In this document: positions 25,020-35,699 of the stretch, one piece after another | How positions within the stretch are numbered: the stretch's first letter is position 1 | Layout of the letters: each line of letters begins with the position of its first letter | Assembly: GCA_947095585.1 (NCBI GenBank) | Contig: OX352765.1 | Span: forward strand, 17,668,444 to 17,732,443 | Direction: 5' to 3' | DNA from: Nephrocerus scutellatus | Lineage: Eukaryota > Arthropoda > Insecta > Diptera > Pipunculidae | Length of the DNA stretch: 64,000 nucleotides | Notes under the pieces: model-generated | Told to the model about the DNA's origin: nothing | Database searches by the model: none | What the model saw: the letters and a program-made list of their open reading frames with translations, nothing else | Position numbers and translations under genes: made by a program

Positions 25020-25585
25020 TTATTTAAGGATAGCTGGAGCGGCAGCAACAACCGATGGGGCGGCAGCGTAAACAGCTGGTGCTGGAGCTGCAAATGCGGT
25101 GTATGCAGCTGGGAAAGCTGCAGAATGGGCAATCTGATGGGCTGAGTAGCTAGAGGCATATGGGGCAACATAAGAGGTGTATGCTGCTGCAACTGGAGCG
25201 GTGTAGGCGGCTGCGAATGGAGTGGAGTATGCTGCAGCAACTGGAGCGCTGTAGGCGGCTGCGATCGGGGCAGAGTATGCTGCTGCAACTGGAGCGGTAT
25301 AGGCGGCTGCGACTGGGGTGGAGTATGCTGCTGCAACCGGAGCGGTGTATGAGGCGGTATATGCTGCAGGAGCGGCGTATCTGGCAGCATACGCTGCTGG
25401 GGCCACAATTGGTGCTGCAGAGTATGCGCTGTAGGCGACTGGTGCAACAACTCCTGGCTTAGCCAAGACACAAGCAATGAGAGCCATTAAGCAGAGAGCA
25501 GTCTGAAAGGAGAAAAACAAAGAAATATCTTAGATAAATGCCTTTTCCTAATCACCATCTGATAGACACTTACGAATTTGAACAT
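25020..25585 (-). CDS. alanine/proline/tyrosine-rich cuticular protein (825-Oak/retinin-like), 2 exons
   Basis: The coding sequence is spliced from 25585-25574 (Met-Phe-Lys-Phe) and 25502-25020, with a 71-base GTAAGT...CAG intron, giving 164 residues. A longer frame starting inside the intron (MFFSF...) is rejected, because the exon-1 codons, donor and acceptor are conserved in the sister gene at 26315. Residues 1-18 form a signal peptide ending VLA before KPG. The mature protein is almost wholly tandem Ala/Pro/Val/Tyr repeats of about eight residues (APVAAAYS, TPVAAAYT), with a Tyr/Ser-rich middle (YVAPYASSYSAHQ) and an Ala-rich tail. Secreted low-complexity proteins of this kind are structural parts of insect cuticle or corneal lens in flies. 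A poly(A) signal (AATAAA antisense) lies at 24983-24978. The exact subfamily name is uncertain. Confidence 0.93.
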
Positions 25586-25627
25586 TTTGAGTTTTTTCAG
25601 TTGCGATTGGACGGACAACAAAGTGAA

Positions 25628-25665
25628 TTGTGATACCGAATTCGCGTCCACCGTGGTAATTTATA
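25628..25665 (-). promoter_or_regulatory. core promoter of the antisense cuticular gene
   Basis: Antisense reading shows TATAAATT (25665-25658) and GGTATCACAATTCA downstream. The A of the TCA initiator is at 25631, 34 bases from the first T of TATA. The same two elements with the same 34-base spacing precede the sister gene, which supports the call. Confidence 0.75.
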
Positions 25666-26234
25666 TGAAATTCGCGAAGAATTAAATTTGCATTTATCAA
25701 CTATTACTATCCTAATGGAATGACCTTCATTTAACGCTGCCACCAATAAACGATCGACAATTGGCCAAAGAGGTATTTTAATTTCAATGGGTCACTTATG
25801 CTGCGGCTCCCCTTCTGTGTTTGACGATAGCTTCATGCGATACATTCAAATTAGGTAATTTAATTTGTGTGCATCGGACAGTCACGTTTTATCCAAATTG
25901 AATAAATTTTGGGACGTTTCATCCACATGACCATATGTACACTGATGTACTCGCTATCTGCAATTTTCATAAAATTTGGTTTGCACCATAAAGTGCATGC
26001 GTTAGCGGTATTGCATGAACGCATTGGGACATGATTCGCTTCCAAATTTCGATGACATAATTGATCTTGACACGGTGTGTGTCATACATTTTAAGTGGAT
26101 TGTATAATTGGATAGAGGTGCGCTGCGTTAAGACTAAAAGTGAAGGTTACCAAATTGGCAAACTTACCAAAAAATAGGCAAAGGTGTTGGAGGCATTAAC
26201 AGCTGGTGGTAACTTACTGCGATGGTTTGTATAG
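25666..26234. promoter_or_regulatory. shared upstream region of divergent cuticular pair
   Basis: The ~570 bases between the two TATA boxes contain no supported gene; an antisense frame at 25860-26045 has no signature. It must carry the upstream control of one or both cuticular genes. Specific sites are not assignable by eye. Confidence 0.45.
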
Positions 26235-26272
26235 TATAAAAAAGCACAACGGACTCTAATTTGGTATCACAA
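26235..26272 (+). promoter_or_regulatory. core promoter of the sense cuticular gene
   Basis: TATAAAAAA begins at 26235, and TTGGTATCACAATTCAATTC follows with the initiator A at 26269, 34 bases downstream. It mirrors the antisense sister promoter, and GTTGTCCGTC follows in both leaders. Confidence 0.8.
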
Positions 26273-26314
26273 TTCAATTCGTTGTCCGTCTAATCACAAC
26301 TGAAAAACATCAGA

Positions 26315-26907
26315 ATGTTCAAATTCGTAAGTATCCATCAGATGGTGATTAGAAAAAGCCATTAATCTAAGATATTGCTATGTTTTTCTCCTTTCAGACT
26401 GCTCTCTGCTTAATGGCTCTCATTGCTTGTGTCTTGGCTAAGCCAGGAGTTGTTGCACCAGTCGCCTACAGCGCATACTCTGCAGCACCAATTGTGGCCC
26501 CAGCAGCGTATACTGCCAGCTACGCCGCTCCTGCAGCATATACCGCCTCATACACCGCTCCGGTTGCAGCAGCATACTCCACCCCAGTCGCAGCCGCCTA
26601 TACCGCTCCAGTTGCAGCAGCATATTCCGCTCCAGTTGCAGCAGCATACTCCGCCCCAGTCGCAGCCGCCTACAGCGCTCCAGTTGCAGCAGCATACTCC
26701 ACTCCATTCGCAGCCGCTTACACCGCTCCAGTTGCAGCAGCATACACCTCTTATGTTGCCCCATATGCCTCTAGCTACTCAGCCCATCAGGTTGCCCATT
26801 CTGCAGCTTTCCCAGCCGCATATACCGCATTTGCCGCTCCATCACCAGCTGTATACGCTCCTGCCCCATCGTTTGTTGCTAGCGCTCCAGCTGCTGTTCT
26901 TAAATAA
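26315..26907 (+). CDS. alanine/proline/tyrosine-rich cuticular protein (825-Oak/retinin-like), 2 exons
   Basis: Spliced from 26315-26326 (Met-Phe-Lys-Phe) and 26398-26907 around a 71-base GTAAGT...TTTCAG intron, giving 173 residues. The signal peptide is residues 1-18 (…CVLA before KPG). The mature chain is nearly identical to the antisense sister but has one more APVAAAYS unit and a slightly different tail (SPAVYAPAPS, SAPAAVLK), which suggests copy-number change in the repeat. The AATAAA at 26958-26963 is the likely poly(A) signal. It is a secreted structural cuticle component by family resemblance. Head-to-head arrangement with matched core promoters points to an inverted duplication and probably shared expression. 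The long overlapping frames in other phases are shadows of the repeat. Confidence 0.94.
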
Positions 26908-26999
26908 ATGATATTATGATAACGTCAAAAGCATAATACAAATTTCAAGAAAATCCAAATAAAACATTCCGACAAACATAAATAACTTGTTGATTTTAA

Positions 27000-27654
27000 T
27001 TTTGTTGTGGTTGGTCGGGAGTGGTTGGTTTTAAGGAAAGCCACACCAAAACTCACAGAGACCATTGGTTAGTGGATTGTTTATTCCACTATACTCAAAC
27101 GAACATAAATTGTTGAGGTATGTATTATATATTCTATTTATAAAGCGTATATACATTAAACACATGTACATATCCAATCAATCAATCAAATTCGCTGTGA
27201 GATAGACCCAACGAAACAGAATCGCATCTCATTAAAACACGAGAAACTAAACTACTGGCTTACACGCCACACACACACAGATACAGCAATGTTTTTTATT
27301 TAACTCAACAAATCCACAGTACTTTGAATGAAAACTCCATTAAATAATTAGCAAAGCCAGTGAATTTAATTCAAATTCCAATTATGAGCGTCGCACGTGT
27401 CCAGTAGACACCTGCGACTCCTCTCTTCCAAGAGTTTCTGTCACGCGCAGATTTAATTTTGTATACAAATCGACGAATACGATTTTAGAAAAAAATTCTT
27501 CTTTTTGTGTTGAGATGTGAGGAGTGACGCCTTGACAGCCAATCGTTCTTAGAACTTCTAATGCTAAAATAATTATGATGGAAATAGTGGGTGGCGGTTC
27601 ATAAAGAAACTGTTCTAACCAATATTATTTTCCATTTTGTTCTTCATTTTGGTA
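27000..27654. other. unassigned intergenic DNA
   Basis: AT-rich sequence after the cuticular gene; no supported gene or clear repeat family. Confidence 0.4.
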
Positions 27655-27765
27655 TGGAATCCCAAACTGTATGACAACTGTATGACCGGTGGAGAGATTT
27701 TTTGCGGGAGGCCAGGACCGGACCACGGTTGCAAAGCCAAATATGATGATGAATGATGATGTAAA
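27655..27765 (+). repeat. truncated LINE 3' tail (family D)
   Basis: The sequence GGAGGCCAGGACCGGACCACGG, ...GCAAAGCCAAATATGATGATG (split here into short segments) with a TGATGA-rich end matches the 3' tail at 23205-23290. It is typical of a 5'-truncated RTE-like insertion. Confidence 0.7.
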
Positions 27766-27995
27766 GGAATAATTTTATTTATTGATGTGTAAACATCTAA
27801 GGTATGGGGGTTAAATTTAAGTTAACGTCACCGCGTAAGTCATGTAGATGTGACTTGTGAGTGTGGCTTTTTTTCAACTTAATTGAGCTCCTTTGACCGA
27901 CTTAGCGAGGGCTTCAAATGGCGCTTGAGTGCGCCGTTTTCCTACCACAGTCCTCAGGAGATCTCATGGAAAGAAAGATAGTTATGTATAGTTAT

Positions 27996-28908
27996 AAAGG
28001 ATGATCAGATTGGAGGTACTTTTTCCAATAGGATTTTTTGATATGTCACGCGTGACTACTGTCAAACTAAATACATAATTTTATTCAGTATTTTTTGACA
28101 TTTCATCATGCAAGACTAACGCCTCAACAACATTTACAAATCGTACAATTGTATTACGAAAATCGACGCCCTGTGAAAAGTGTTCATCTGACCTAGTTTT
28201 GTTCAGCAATGAGGCACATTTTTGGCTTAATGGCTTCGTCAGTAACCAAAATTGCCGTACTTGGGCTGAAGAGCAACCCGAAGCCATTCACGAACTGCCA
28301 TTACATCCATTGAAAACTACCGTTTGGTGCGGCCTATGGGCTGGAGGAATCATCGGCCCATATTTCTTCAAAGACGAGGCTGGCGCCAATGTAACAGTGA
28401 ACGGCAAACGCTATCGCGCAATGATAAACGACTTTTTTAAGCCGGAAATTGAAGCCCATGATCTCCACGACATTTGGTTCCAACCAGACGGCGCTACATC
28501 CCATACAGCCCGTGACACAATGGATTTACTGCGTCCTCGTTTCGGTGAGCAAGTGATCTCTCGTTTCGGACCGGTGGGTTTGTCACCAAGATCGTGTGAT
28601 ATCACACCTTTGGACTTTTTTTTGTGGGGGTATGTAAAGTCTAAATGTTTTGTGGATAAACCAGCTACGATTGAGGCGTTGGAAGCCAACATTACTGAAG
28701 TTATTCGCGAGATACCGACCGAAATCCTCGAGCGGGTCATTCAAAATTGGTGTTTACGGAATTACGGCGCAGCCGCGGCCAACATTTGAAAGAGATTATC
28801 TTCAAAAAGTAAATGTCATGAACAAAAATAATAAAGATTGCCCAATCAATTTGATTTTTTGTTGTTTTATTTCAATTTAAAATGCGATGCCTCTAAATTG
28901 ATCACCCA
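27996..28908 (+). mobile_element. mariner/Tc1-like DNA transposon, internally truncated
   Basis: The two ends are inverted: the left AAGGATGATCAGATTGGAGG corresponds to antisense TGGGTGATCAATTTAGAGG on the right, with TA-rich flanks on both sides. Inside is the C-terminal two thirds of a transposase (28142-28789). The total span of about 0.9 kb is too short for a full transposase plus ends, so the DNA-binding N-terminus appears deleted. The terminal inverted repeats have diverged from each other, which indicates an old copy. Confidence 0.8.
28142..28789 (+). pseudogene. mariner-like transposase, catalytic domain only
   Basis: The open frame runs in phase from 28142 without stops to 28789, and no credible ATG begins it; TTG at 28199 is merely the nearest near-cognate codon. 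The DDE-fold motifs are in order: LFSNEAHFWLNGFV, WAGGIIGPYFFKDEAG, VTVNGKRYRAM, WFQPDGATSHTA and SPRSCDITPLDFFLWGYV. The second and third aspartates are kept with 36 residues between them, but the first aspartate of the usual FSDEAHF is Asn here. That change, with the missing helix-turn-helix part, makes activity unlikely. The C-terminus ends at RNYGAAAANI. Confidence 0.88.
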
Positions 28909-28999
28909 TTATATATCCAATCTGTAGCATTAAGGTACGGTATCAAATCAGTGATGCTTTACTCTGAAAGTTCCTTCAGATTATCGAAGAAAGGATTAC

Positions 29000-30060
29000 C
29001 TAAATTTTGGAAACAGAGAGCCGCAAAGGCCGGATATTTGCAAAGAATATGAGTGAGACTTTATTTCTCATTCACATCCAAGCAACTCCTGTAAAAGGTA
29101 TTGTGAGGGATTCACAGTTTGGCTGCGTGGCTATCCACCACCCAGTGGCCGTGCGTGCCCGTGGCAATCAATGTGGAAATATCTTTTCGAGAACTGGAGA
29201 ACGGCGATTGAAGTGTTACTAAATCAACAAGCTCCAAAACTGGCTCCATCTACTGGAAAATCAAACATCTTCGATGATACGGAAAGGCTATTTGTGGCAG
29301 AATTTTTCACAATTTTGCAGAAGGCAAGAAAAGTCGTACCTGCTAATAATAGCAGTATTGGTGACAGGTTCAAAACAACCGTTTTGGGTCGACATATTTG
29401 TGAATTGTGTTCACAATAAGCAGGATAAGTATATTTTCATATAATGTGAACGCCATTTATTCCATTATTAAACCTGACATTCTGGTTTTACAGGAAACAA
29501 ACCTCACGGGGGAAAATCCGTTCAGTCCAGACGGATACAATAATCACATGGTCGACAGAAGAAGAATTAAAGTTAACGAAGTTGAGACCTTGCTGGTAAT
29601 ATCGATGTACAATCACTGTAATGCAACGAGGGTAAACATTCAACGGGATCTGCAAACTATTTGCGACATCTCCTCCAGACGCTGGGCACACTTGATGGCA
29701 AGACAAAGTGTGCAACCACCAAGAAAGGGCCATTGCAGATTGACTGGATTCTAATCCACATCAGCATACGATGGCTATTATTTCACAGCCCCGGAAGACG
29801 TACCCTCGAACACCGTCTACTCTGGAATTATTTCTGGCAACGACAAATTTCATTAATATTCTTCCAGAATTAAGGAATTATTCCTGTTTGGCGCATGACA
29901 GGGGTTCGGATCATATGGTCATAGATCTTCGATTGAGGTTGAATCAGCTAATTGTGCTGATTTGCGCTTGTTTGGGAAGACCAACTCGCCTGTCGAAATT
30001 ATCATTGGACTTGCCCTCAAACCACACACGATCATTTTATTTGTGCGAGTACTGTTGACG
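29000..30060 (+). pseudogene. LINE endonuclease relic
   Basis: From about 29425 the sense frame reads SIFSYNVNAIYSIIKPDILVLQETNLTG and FSPDGYNNH, the start of an apurinic-type LINE endonuclease. Further frames give TLGTLDGKTKCATTKKGPLQIDWILI, PEDVPSNTVYSGI and LAHDRGSDHMVIDL, the last being the conserved SDH end of the nuclease. Many frameshifts are present. The 29000-29400 part has open frames without family content and may be the element's upstream region. Confidence 0.65.
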
Positions 30061-30649
30061 CGAAAAAAATGTTTAATCAGAAAATACCAAGATCGTGCAG
30101 ACGTTATTGCACTTTGCATCATCTAATTCGAAATAACTTTTAAGCCGTTGTTAAATATTACACTTTTTCAATCGTGTAGGGTTTCAATGGAAGTTAATTT
30201 TTCAGTATGCGTCGGTTGCTTCTATACGTGTAGACGTGTAGTATTTTTCGACAGTTTTTGCGCACTTTTTCTTGAATTTAGCTTAATTCATACCTCTACT
30301 TTGCGACCATTTCTTGAGATGTTGATGTTTTTGCGATGCTACCAGTATCGTTGTAGCGGGTGATAAACACAAACATTTTATTGACATTCAAATGCTGGAG
30401 CTATTTGGCAATAGCCGACTTACCAGCCAGCAAAGAGTGCAATCAAACTGCTATGTTTGAATTCCATTTTGAATACCCCTTCAAATACGACGTATACCGA
30501 TATGCTTCCGTAGACTTGTAAACAACATAACAGAATAACATTTGTCAATAAGCGTAACAAGCACGCTGTCATCAGCTGTTTGGCAGATACAGCAGCGTGA
30601 ATTAAGTAACACTTCGATTCGTCAGACCATGTAACAGACCTCTTAAGAC

Positions 30650-30915
30650 TCACCTCAAAAGCCCCTCAAGAAATCCCTTAGGACCACCTCAAGACCTCTC
30701 AAGGCCACTAAAGACCACACTCAAGACCTCCTCAAAACCCCTCAAGACCGGCTTACTCAAGACTCCTCAACACCCCACTCAAGATATCTAAAACCTCTCA
30801 AGACCCAACTCAAACTATTCTCAAGCTCTTTTAAAGAACACCTCAAGAGCCCTCCAAGACCACCACAAGTCCCTTTCAAGACGCTCAGAACCACTCTCAA
30901 GACCTCTTTAAGAAA
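30650..30915 (+). repeat. degenerate CTCAAGACC strand-biased repeat
   Basis: About 25 imperfect units of CCTCAAGACC / CTCAAGACT spaced roughly 9-14 bases run almost without G-rich interruption on the sense strand. The same word pattern recurs at 42440-42800 and 54718-54775, and as its complement at 33440-33575 and 35700-35885, so it belongs to a dispersed family. Confidence 0.85.
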
Positions 30916-31165
30916 CCCTTTTTATGGGTTAATTTGGGGGAAAAATTATATAGGCCTAGGCCGAATTTTTGCAAATAGTATTGAGTTCGGAGATACAAAT
31001 GCATACAAATTTGAAGAGGATCGGGTTAATTTTGAGAAAATGTATACGGGAGCCCCTTGTTCCTGGTGTCACCTTCCAATTTTTAATAAAAAGTGTTATC
31101 ATCGGAGATACAAATGTATGCAAAGTTTGGATAAAGCTAAGACTACAAATATACTCGTAGGTTAG
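30916..31165 (+). repeat. companion block of the CTCAAGACC repeat family
   Basis: GGATCGGGTTAATTTTGAGAA, GGAGCCCCTTGTTCC (short segments) and ATCGGAGATACAAATG, TGCAAAGTTT recur in related form at 35990-36430 (ACCCGATCAATACC, CACCGGAAATACGC, TGTGCAAAGTTTTAATA). They also recur antisense at 54590-54720. The block always lies next to the CTCAAGACC tract. No coding potential was recognised. Confidence 0.7.
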
Positions 31166-33439
31166 CTGATTGCGGCAGAGACATAGCAGCATGCGTTTTG
31201 CAATAGCGGTACTTTTAGTTTAAGTGATGTACAAAATACACTAGCGCGAGTAGTGAAAGGTTAAAGAATATCTCTTCCATTGTGTTGTTAATCAAAAAAC
31301 TTACGTACATAATATCGTCGATCATTTGGACTAGCAGCGGTTGGATGCAAGCCCGAGGGGGCGAAAGTTAATTATGATGTAGCATTAAATCTTCAATTAA
31401 ATTAAACGCAATACGCTTGCATGAAAACCTTTTCTTAAGTACATAACTTTTGTACGTTCTGCATCTAAAGAAAAGAAAAGCTCCAACCAGCGAAAGGATT
31501 CATTTTTCATTTAAAAGGATTTTTCCTTTAACTGAACTACACTGAAGCAGTAAATAAATATCAAAACATCCAACTCACATTTGACTTTGCTATTGTCCAT
31601 TTTCACTATTTTACGAAGCACTTACCCTATGCCATTTACCAACAAAACTTCATTGTCAAGAAGTAAAACAACATTAGGTAGGCAAAGCATTGAAAATTCC
31701 TTCAATGGAAAACTTCTGCTATGTGGTGGTGTGGCAAACGTGAAACATTTGCCTTCTTGTCTGAGGAACAGGATGACATTTCTGTTGTGAAGTTTTCCTG
31801 TCTTGAAACTTGAAAAGGATAACTTTTCCAGCTCTCGCAAAAAGTAACTTTGAAACTTGCAACTTGTTCACATCGAAACAATAAGAGATACCAACAAACA
31901 GCCTTCCTCCTTGTTCACGGACAGTGGATGACGCAACATTACAAGTGCCATTGCGGGTTGAACTATCAGGAAGAGATAAGAGCCACTTGCATAATCCTGG
32001 CTGCACTTTGCATTGTTATCGACTTTCTATTAATTAAGCGGAATTAACAAAAGTGGGTGGGTTGAAATTTTGCCGCACATAAAAGGTCTATTGGGTATGT
32101 GAAACAACCATCGCATCCGTAAGAACTTGCCAGGAATTAGGAAATTTATATAAAGCGCTCACAATAAAGGGATAGCACTGGCTGTAAACGCTTTCCTTTA
32201 TATGCCTGCTCTCAAAAAACCCTTCTCCCCACACGCCACACTGTAATGAAGTACTGAATCACAAAATTGTTCGGCATTTGACAAGCAAACAGCCAAAGCC
32301 CTTTCTATTACGGCTTTGTGGAAATTTAGTTGGAACACTCAATTTACTTACTTTACTTACTTACAAATGAGAGGGAAACCCCGATGCCATCAGTGGTGTG
32401 GTTGCATGGGACGTTTTAACTCCTTCAACAGCTTTTACCGTAGTTATGGTGTGTAAGCCATCAAACCAAAACTTTGGCAAAGGCTGCCTAGAGTTGCTTC
32501 AATTACTCAGTAAATGTAGTGCAAGTGGTTTCATCGATAATGACTCAATTTACATCGATGAGAATACCCATCATCCTCCTCCTCTTCATCTACACTTGTC
32601 ATCGTTACTGTACGTCAATCTTTATTGATGTAATATGGCTGGCTCGTGGTGCATAGTAATCAGGTAATATTATTTCTGGTCACGTTTTCTCCTGATGCTC
32701 ATAATTTTGCCCGACCAAAACTTTTCCAACTGATCGGCTGACAAGACGCGTAGACGACAGACGAATGATGAAGAAGGCAAAGCTTTAGGTCAGATGCATA
32801 AATTGCAATCTGAAGAACTAGAACTGTGAAATCTTACAACGCAATGTTCGAGTGAAATTTGGGTTCATTAATGCTGTATGGGCGTTGGGAGGGAGGGAGT
32901 CTTATGAATATGTGCCAAAATTTATTACATGCCATACGCTTGTCCTCGGGCACTAATGATGTAGATACTTGACGAAGAGAACTGGAATCGTCTAACCAAC
33001 GACCGCATACATACACGCACTTGTGCTATAGATGTTATATCAATCACTTTGTGAAAATTATTTTATGGTTGCGAAATGGAAAGGAAATAGATTCCAACGA
33101 AGTGTACATTTTCTATTGAATTATCTGTGGTCTGTGCTGCGCATATGTCACTTACGCTTTTAATAAAGTCCGATTTCTGCTGCGGTATTGAAGCTGCATT
33201 GGAACTGTATCTTTATTCTTTATTTATTTACTTATAAATTGAAATTATACTTCTTTTGGCGCGTTCAGTAGAGGGTAACATTGAAATCGTTACGAAAGTG
33301 CGACATGATGATTTTTCCACTTTCCGCTACGCAGTGTTGATCAACCAAATATCCAGTACACAAACCATTAAACGCTTTTCAATATAAATTACACTTGATT
33401 CAAGTGGAACGCGATGATGAAGAAAGCAAACTGAAGAAG
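31166..33439. other. unassigned intergenic DNA
   Basis: Antiparallel open frames around 31580-32050 and 32398-33016 have no recognisable domains and contradict one another by strand. No tandem or inverted structure was noticed. Confidence 0.4.
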
Positions 33440-33575
33440 CGATTTTGTGTTATTGAAGAGTCTTTTGGGAGTCCTTTGAAGATCGGTTTGAAATTTTTTC
33501 GTGGGCCTTTTGTAGTGTCATTCGATGGTCTTTTGGTAGTCTTTAGGGATATCTTTATCGGGGACTTGTCCTCAC
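33440..33575 (-). repeat. CTCAAGACC-type repeat, complement strand, left of LINE
   Basis: GTCTTTTGGGAGTCC, GGGCCTTTTGTAGTG, GGTCTTTTGGTAGTC are complements of the CAAGACC-type words. The tract stops where the LINE at 33584 starts and the same type resumes after the LINE at about 35700, so the LINE seems inserted into it. Confidence 0.65.
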
Positions 33576-34565
33576 CAATATAGATATGCTACCTACTCCC
33601 ATAAAGTCCATAGGGGACCTAGATGAGGCGGCTTATCAGTTAAATGATGTGTTGCTTTCTTCCTACTACGGCAGCTGTGTCCCTAAGACCAGTTTGAGTA
33701 AACGTAAGGTTCCATGATGGAATGACCGGCTGGCCAAACTTAGGGCGAAAATTAGAAAGCTTTTCAACACTGATAAACGCATGAAGATCTGGGACGAATA
33801 TAGGTTCGCCCTTACGGAGTATAACTCTGAATTTAGACGATCCAAACGACCCACTGGAGGAAATGCTGTGAAAACATTGCTGATATGCCAGTAGCGGCAC
33901 GAATCCACAAGGCACTCGTTAAGGATCAGACACACTCTGTAAGCTTACTGAAGAAGTCAGAAGGTAACTATACGTCGGGCCGTGAGGACACAATTAGAAC
34001 GCTACTTCAAGTTCATATTCCCGGTTCGTCTACTTATGTTTCACATACACACCCTAATGTACCTAATCATAGGGCATGCATTGACAGCAGGGTAAATAGT
34101 TTATCGGGAAAAATAGTTAGTCCGGATAAGGTTAAATGGGCTGTAGGCTCCTTCAAACCATTCAAAGCACCCGGCTGAGATTGCATTTTTCCAGCGCTCT
34201 TACAGAGGGCAATTGAGCTCATCCAGCCGGGGTTGATTGCTTTACTTAGAGCCAGCTACAACTGGGGTTACATTCCTTATACCCGGAGAAAGGTTAACGT
34301 TATATTTATCCCAAAACCAGGCAATCGGCCTAGTTAACTGTCTTAATTATACAGGCCTATATGTCTTACATCATTTGTTCTCAAAATTATGAAGACACTT
34401 ATTGATGTTCATATCAGAGTCTGGCTAGATACGTCTAGCCCTCTACACTCAAGTCAGTTCGCATACAGGAAAACAAAAAGCTCAGATGGCGCCCTTGACT
34501 GTTTAGTTAAAAAGATAGAAGGGACTTTTCGCTCCAAGGAAATAGCTCTGTGTTCTTTCCTTCAC

Positions 34566-34794
34566 ATTGAGGGTGCTTTCAATGACACTGGCTACGACTC
34601 AATAACAAGAGCAATCAGTAACAGAGGTATCGACGGCTCGACCAACCGTTGGATAAGGGCCATGCTTGAAAGTCGAGTCATTTTTTCCTCCTCAGGGGGA
34701 GTGTCTGTCTCGGTGACTGCAGCTAAGGGCTGCTCGCAAGAAGGCGTCCTCTTTCCCCTTCTATGGTCAATAATATTTGATAAAGATATTGAGG
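34566..34794 (+). repeat. 229-bp RT segment, copy 1 of flanking duplication
   Basis: ATTGAGGGTGCTTTCAATG to ...ATATTTGATAAA is repeated at 34954-35182 with one visible mismatch (CATTTTTTCC vs CATTTGTTCC). The copies flank an Atac1-derived filler. Confidence 0.95.
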
Positions 34795-34953
34795 AGTTGA
34801 TTATCTGCAAAAATAAATACTTGTCCGACCCGCAATTGTTAACTAAGAAATTAGCAGACAACGAAGAGATTTTTTCCCCTAATTATATGACTATAGCAAC
34901 GGCAAGTTTTTGAAATTTACATCAAATTGTCGAAGCGTAATAATTTATTATCC
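34790..34953 (+). repeat. captured Atac1 exon-1/intron-1 fragment
   Basis: From ATAAAGATATTGAGGAG to TAATTTATTATCC it matches 36990-37162 at a constant offset of 2200, with three visible substitutions. It covers the last ~41 codons of Atac1 exon 1 and most of its 60-base intron 1, so it was copied from DNA and not from spliced mRNA. The left junction shares ATAAA with the LINE; the right junction shows almost no overlap. Confidence 0.95.
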
Positions 34954-35182
34954 ATTGAGGGTGCTTTCAATGACACTGGCTACGACTCAATAACAAGAGC
35001 AATCAGTAACAGAGGTATCGACGGCTCGACCAACCGTTGGATAAGGGCCATGCTTGAAAGTCGAGTCATTTGTTCCTCCTCAGGGGGAGTGTCTGTCTCG
35101 GTGACTGCAGCTAAGGGCTGCTCGCAAGAAGGCGTCCTCTTTCCCCTTCTATGGTCAATAATATTTGATAAACAATGTTTGA
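34954..35182 (+). repeat. 229-bp RT segment, copy 2 of flanking duplication
   Basis: Second copy of 34566-34794, offset 388. It is followed by LINE-unlike sequence starting CAATGTTTGATAAAC. Confidence 0.95.
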
Positions 35183-35286
35183 TAAACAACTAAACTGAAC
35201 TTCTCATATCAAGTCCCCTTCTATGGTCAATAATATTTGATAAACAATGTTTGATAAACAACTAAACTGAACTTCTCATATCAAGT
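35143..35286 (+). repeat. 72-bp tandem duplication
   Basis: CCCCTTCTATGGTCAATAAT through CATATCAAGT occurs twice head-to-tail, at 35143-35214 and 35215-35286. It joins the end of the duplicated RT segment to the resumed LINE tail. Confidence 0.95.
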
Positions 35287-35699
35287 CCGCCATTGAACGT
35301 GCCACTAGGGCTCTGTGGCCTGTAGACACCTCTACGGCAGAACATGGGGCCTTAATCCTAAATTGATACATTGGATGTCTACCATGATTGTGAGACCAAT
35401 CACGTACACGGCCATCATATGGTAGCCGAAAGTTCTTGAACGGACAACGGTTATTAAGCATCAGAAGCTACAAATAATTACCTGTCTAGGTATATGCGCA
35501 CCTGCCCTACGACTGCATTAGAAGCTGTTGTAGGGCTTTCACCCCTGCCAATATTCATTAGGAAGACGGCCACTAGATCCGCTATCAAGCTGCAACTAGA
35601 ATATGGGTACAAACCAGGTGACTACGTGGGACACGTGAATACTCTTGACTCAGTTCCCGAAAGGGAATTGTGCTATCCCGGACACCATGGCCTGTACTG

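Noticed and set aside
26380..26397. Cuticular protein start at MFFSF
   Set aside because: That ATG lies in the intron; the 12-base exon 1 with GTAAGT donor is conserved in both sister genes.
24959..26911. Leu/Gln/Pro-rich and Arg/Met-rich frames overlapping the cuticular genes
   Set aside because: Other-phase and antisense shadows of the Ala-Pro-Val-Tyr repeat; they lack signal peptides and conserved structure.
31581..32047. Antiparallel frames of 65-95 codons
   Set aside because: Overlapping on both strands, no signal peptide, domain or splice support.
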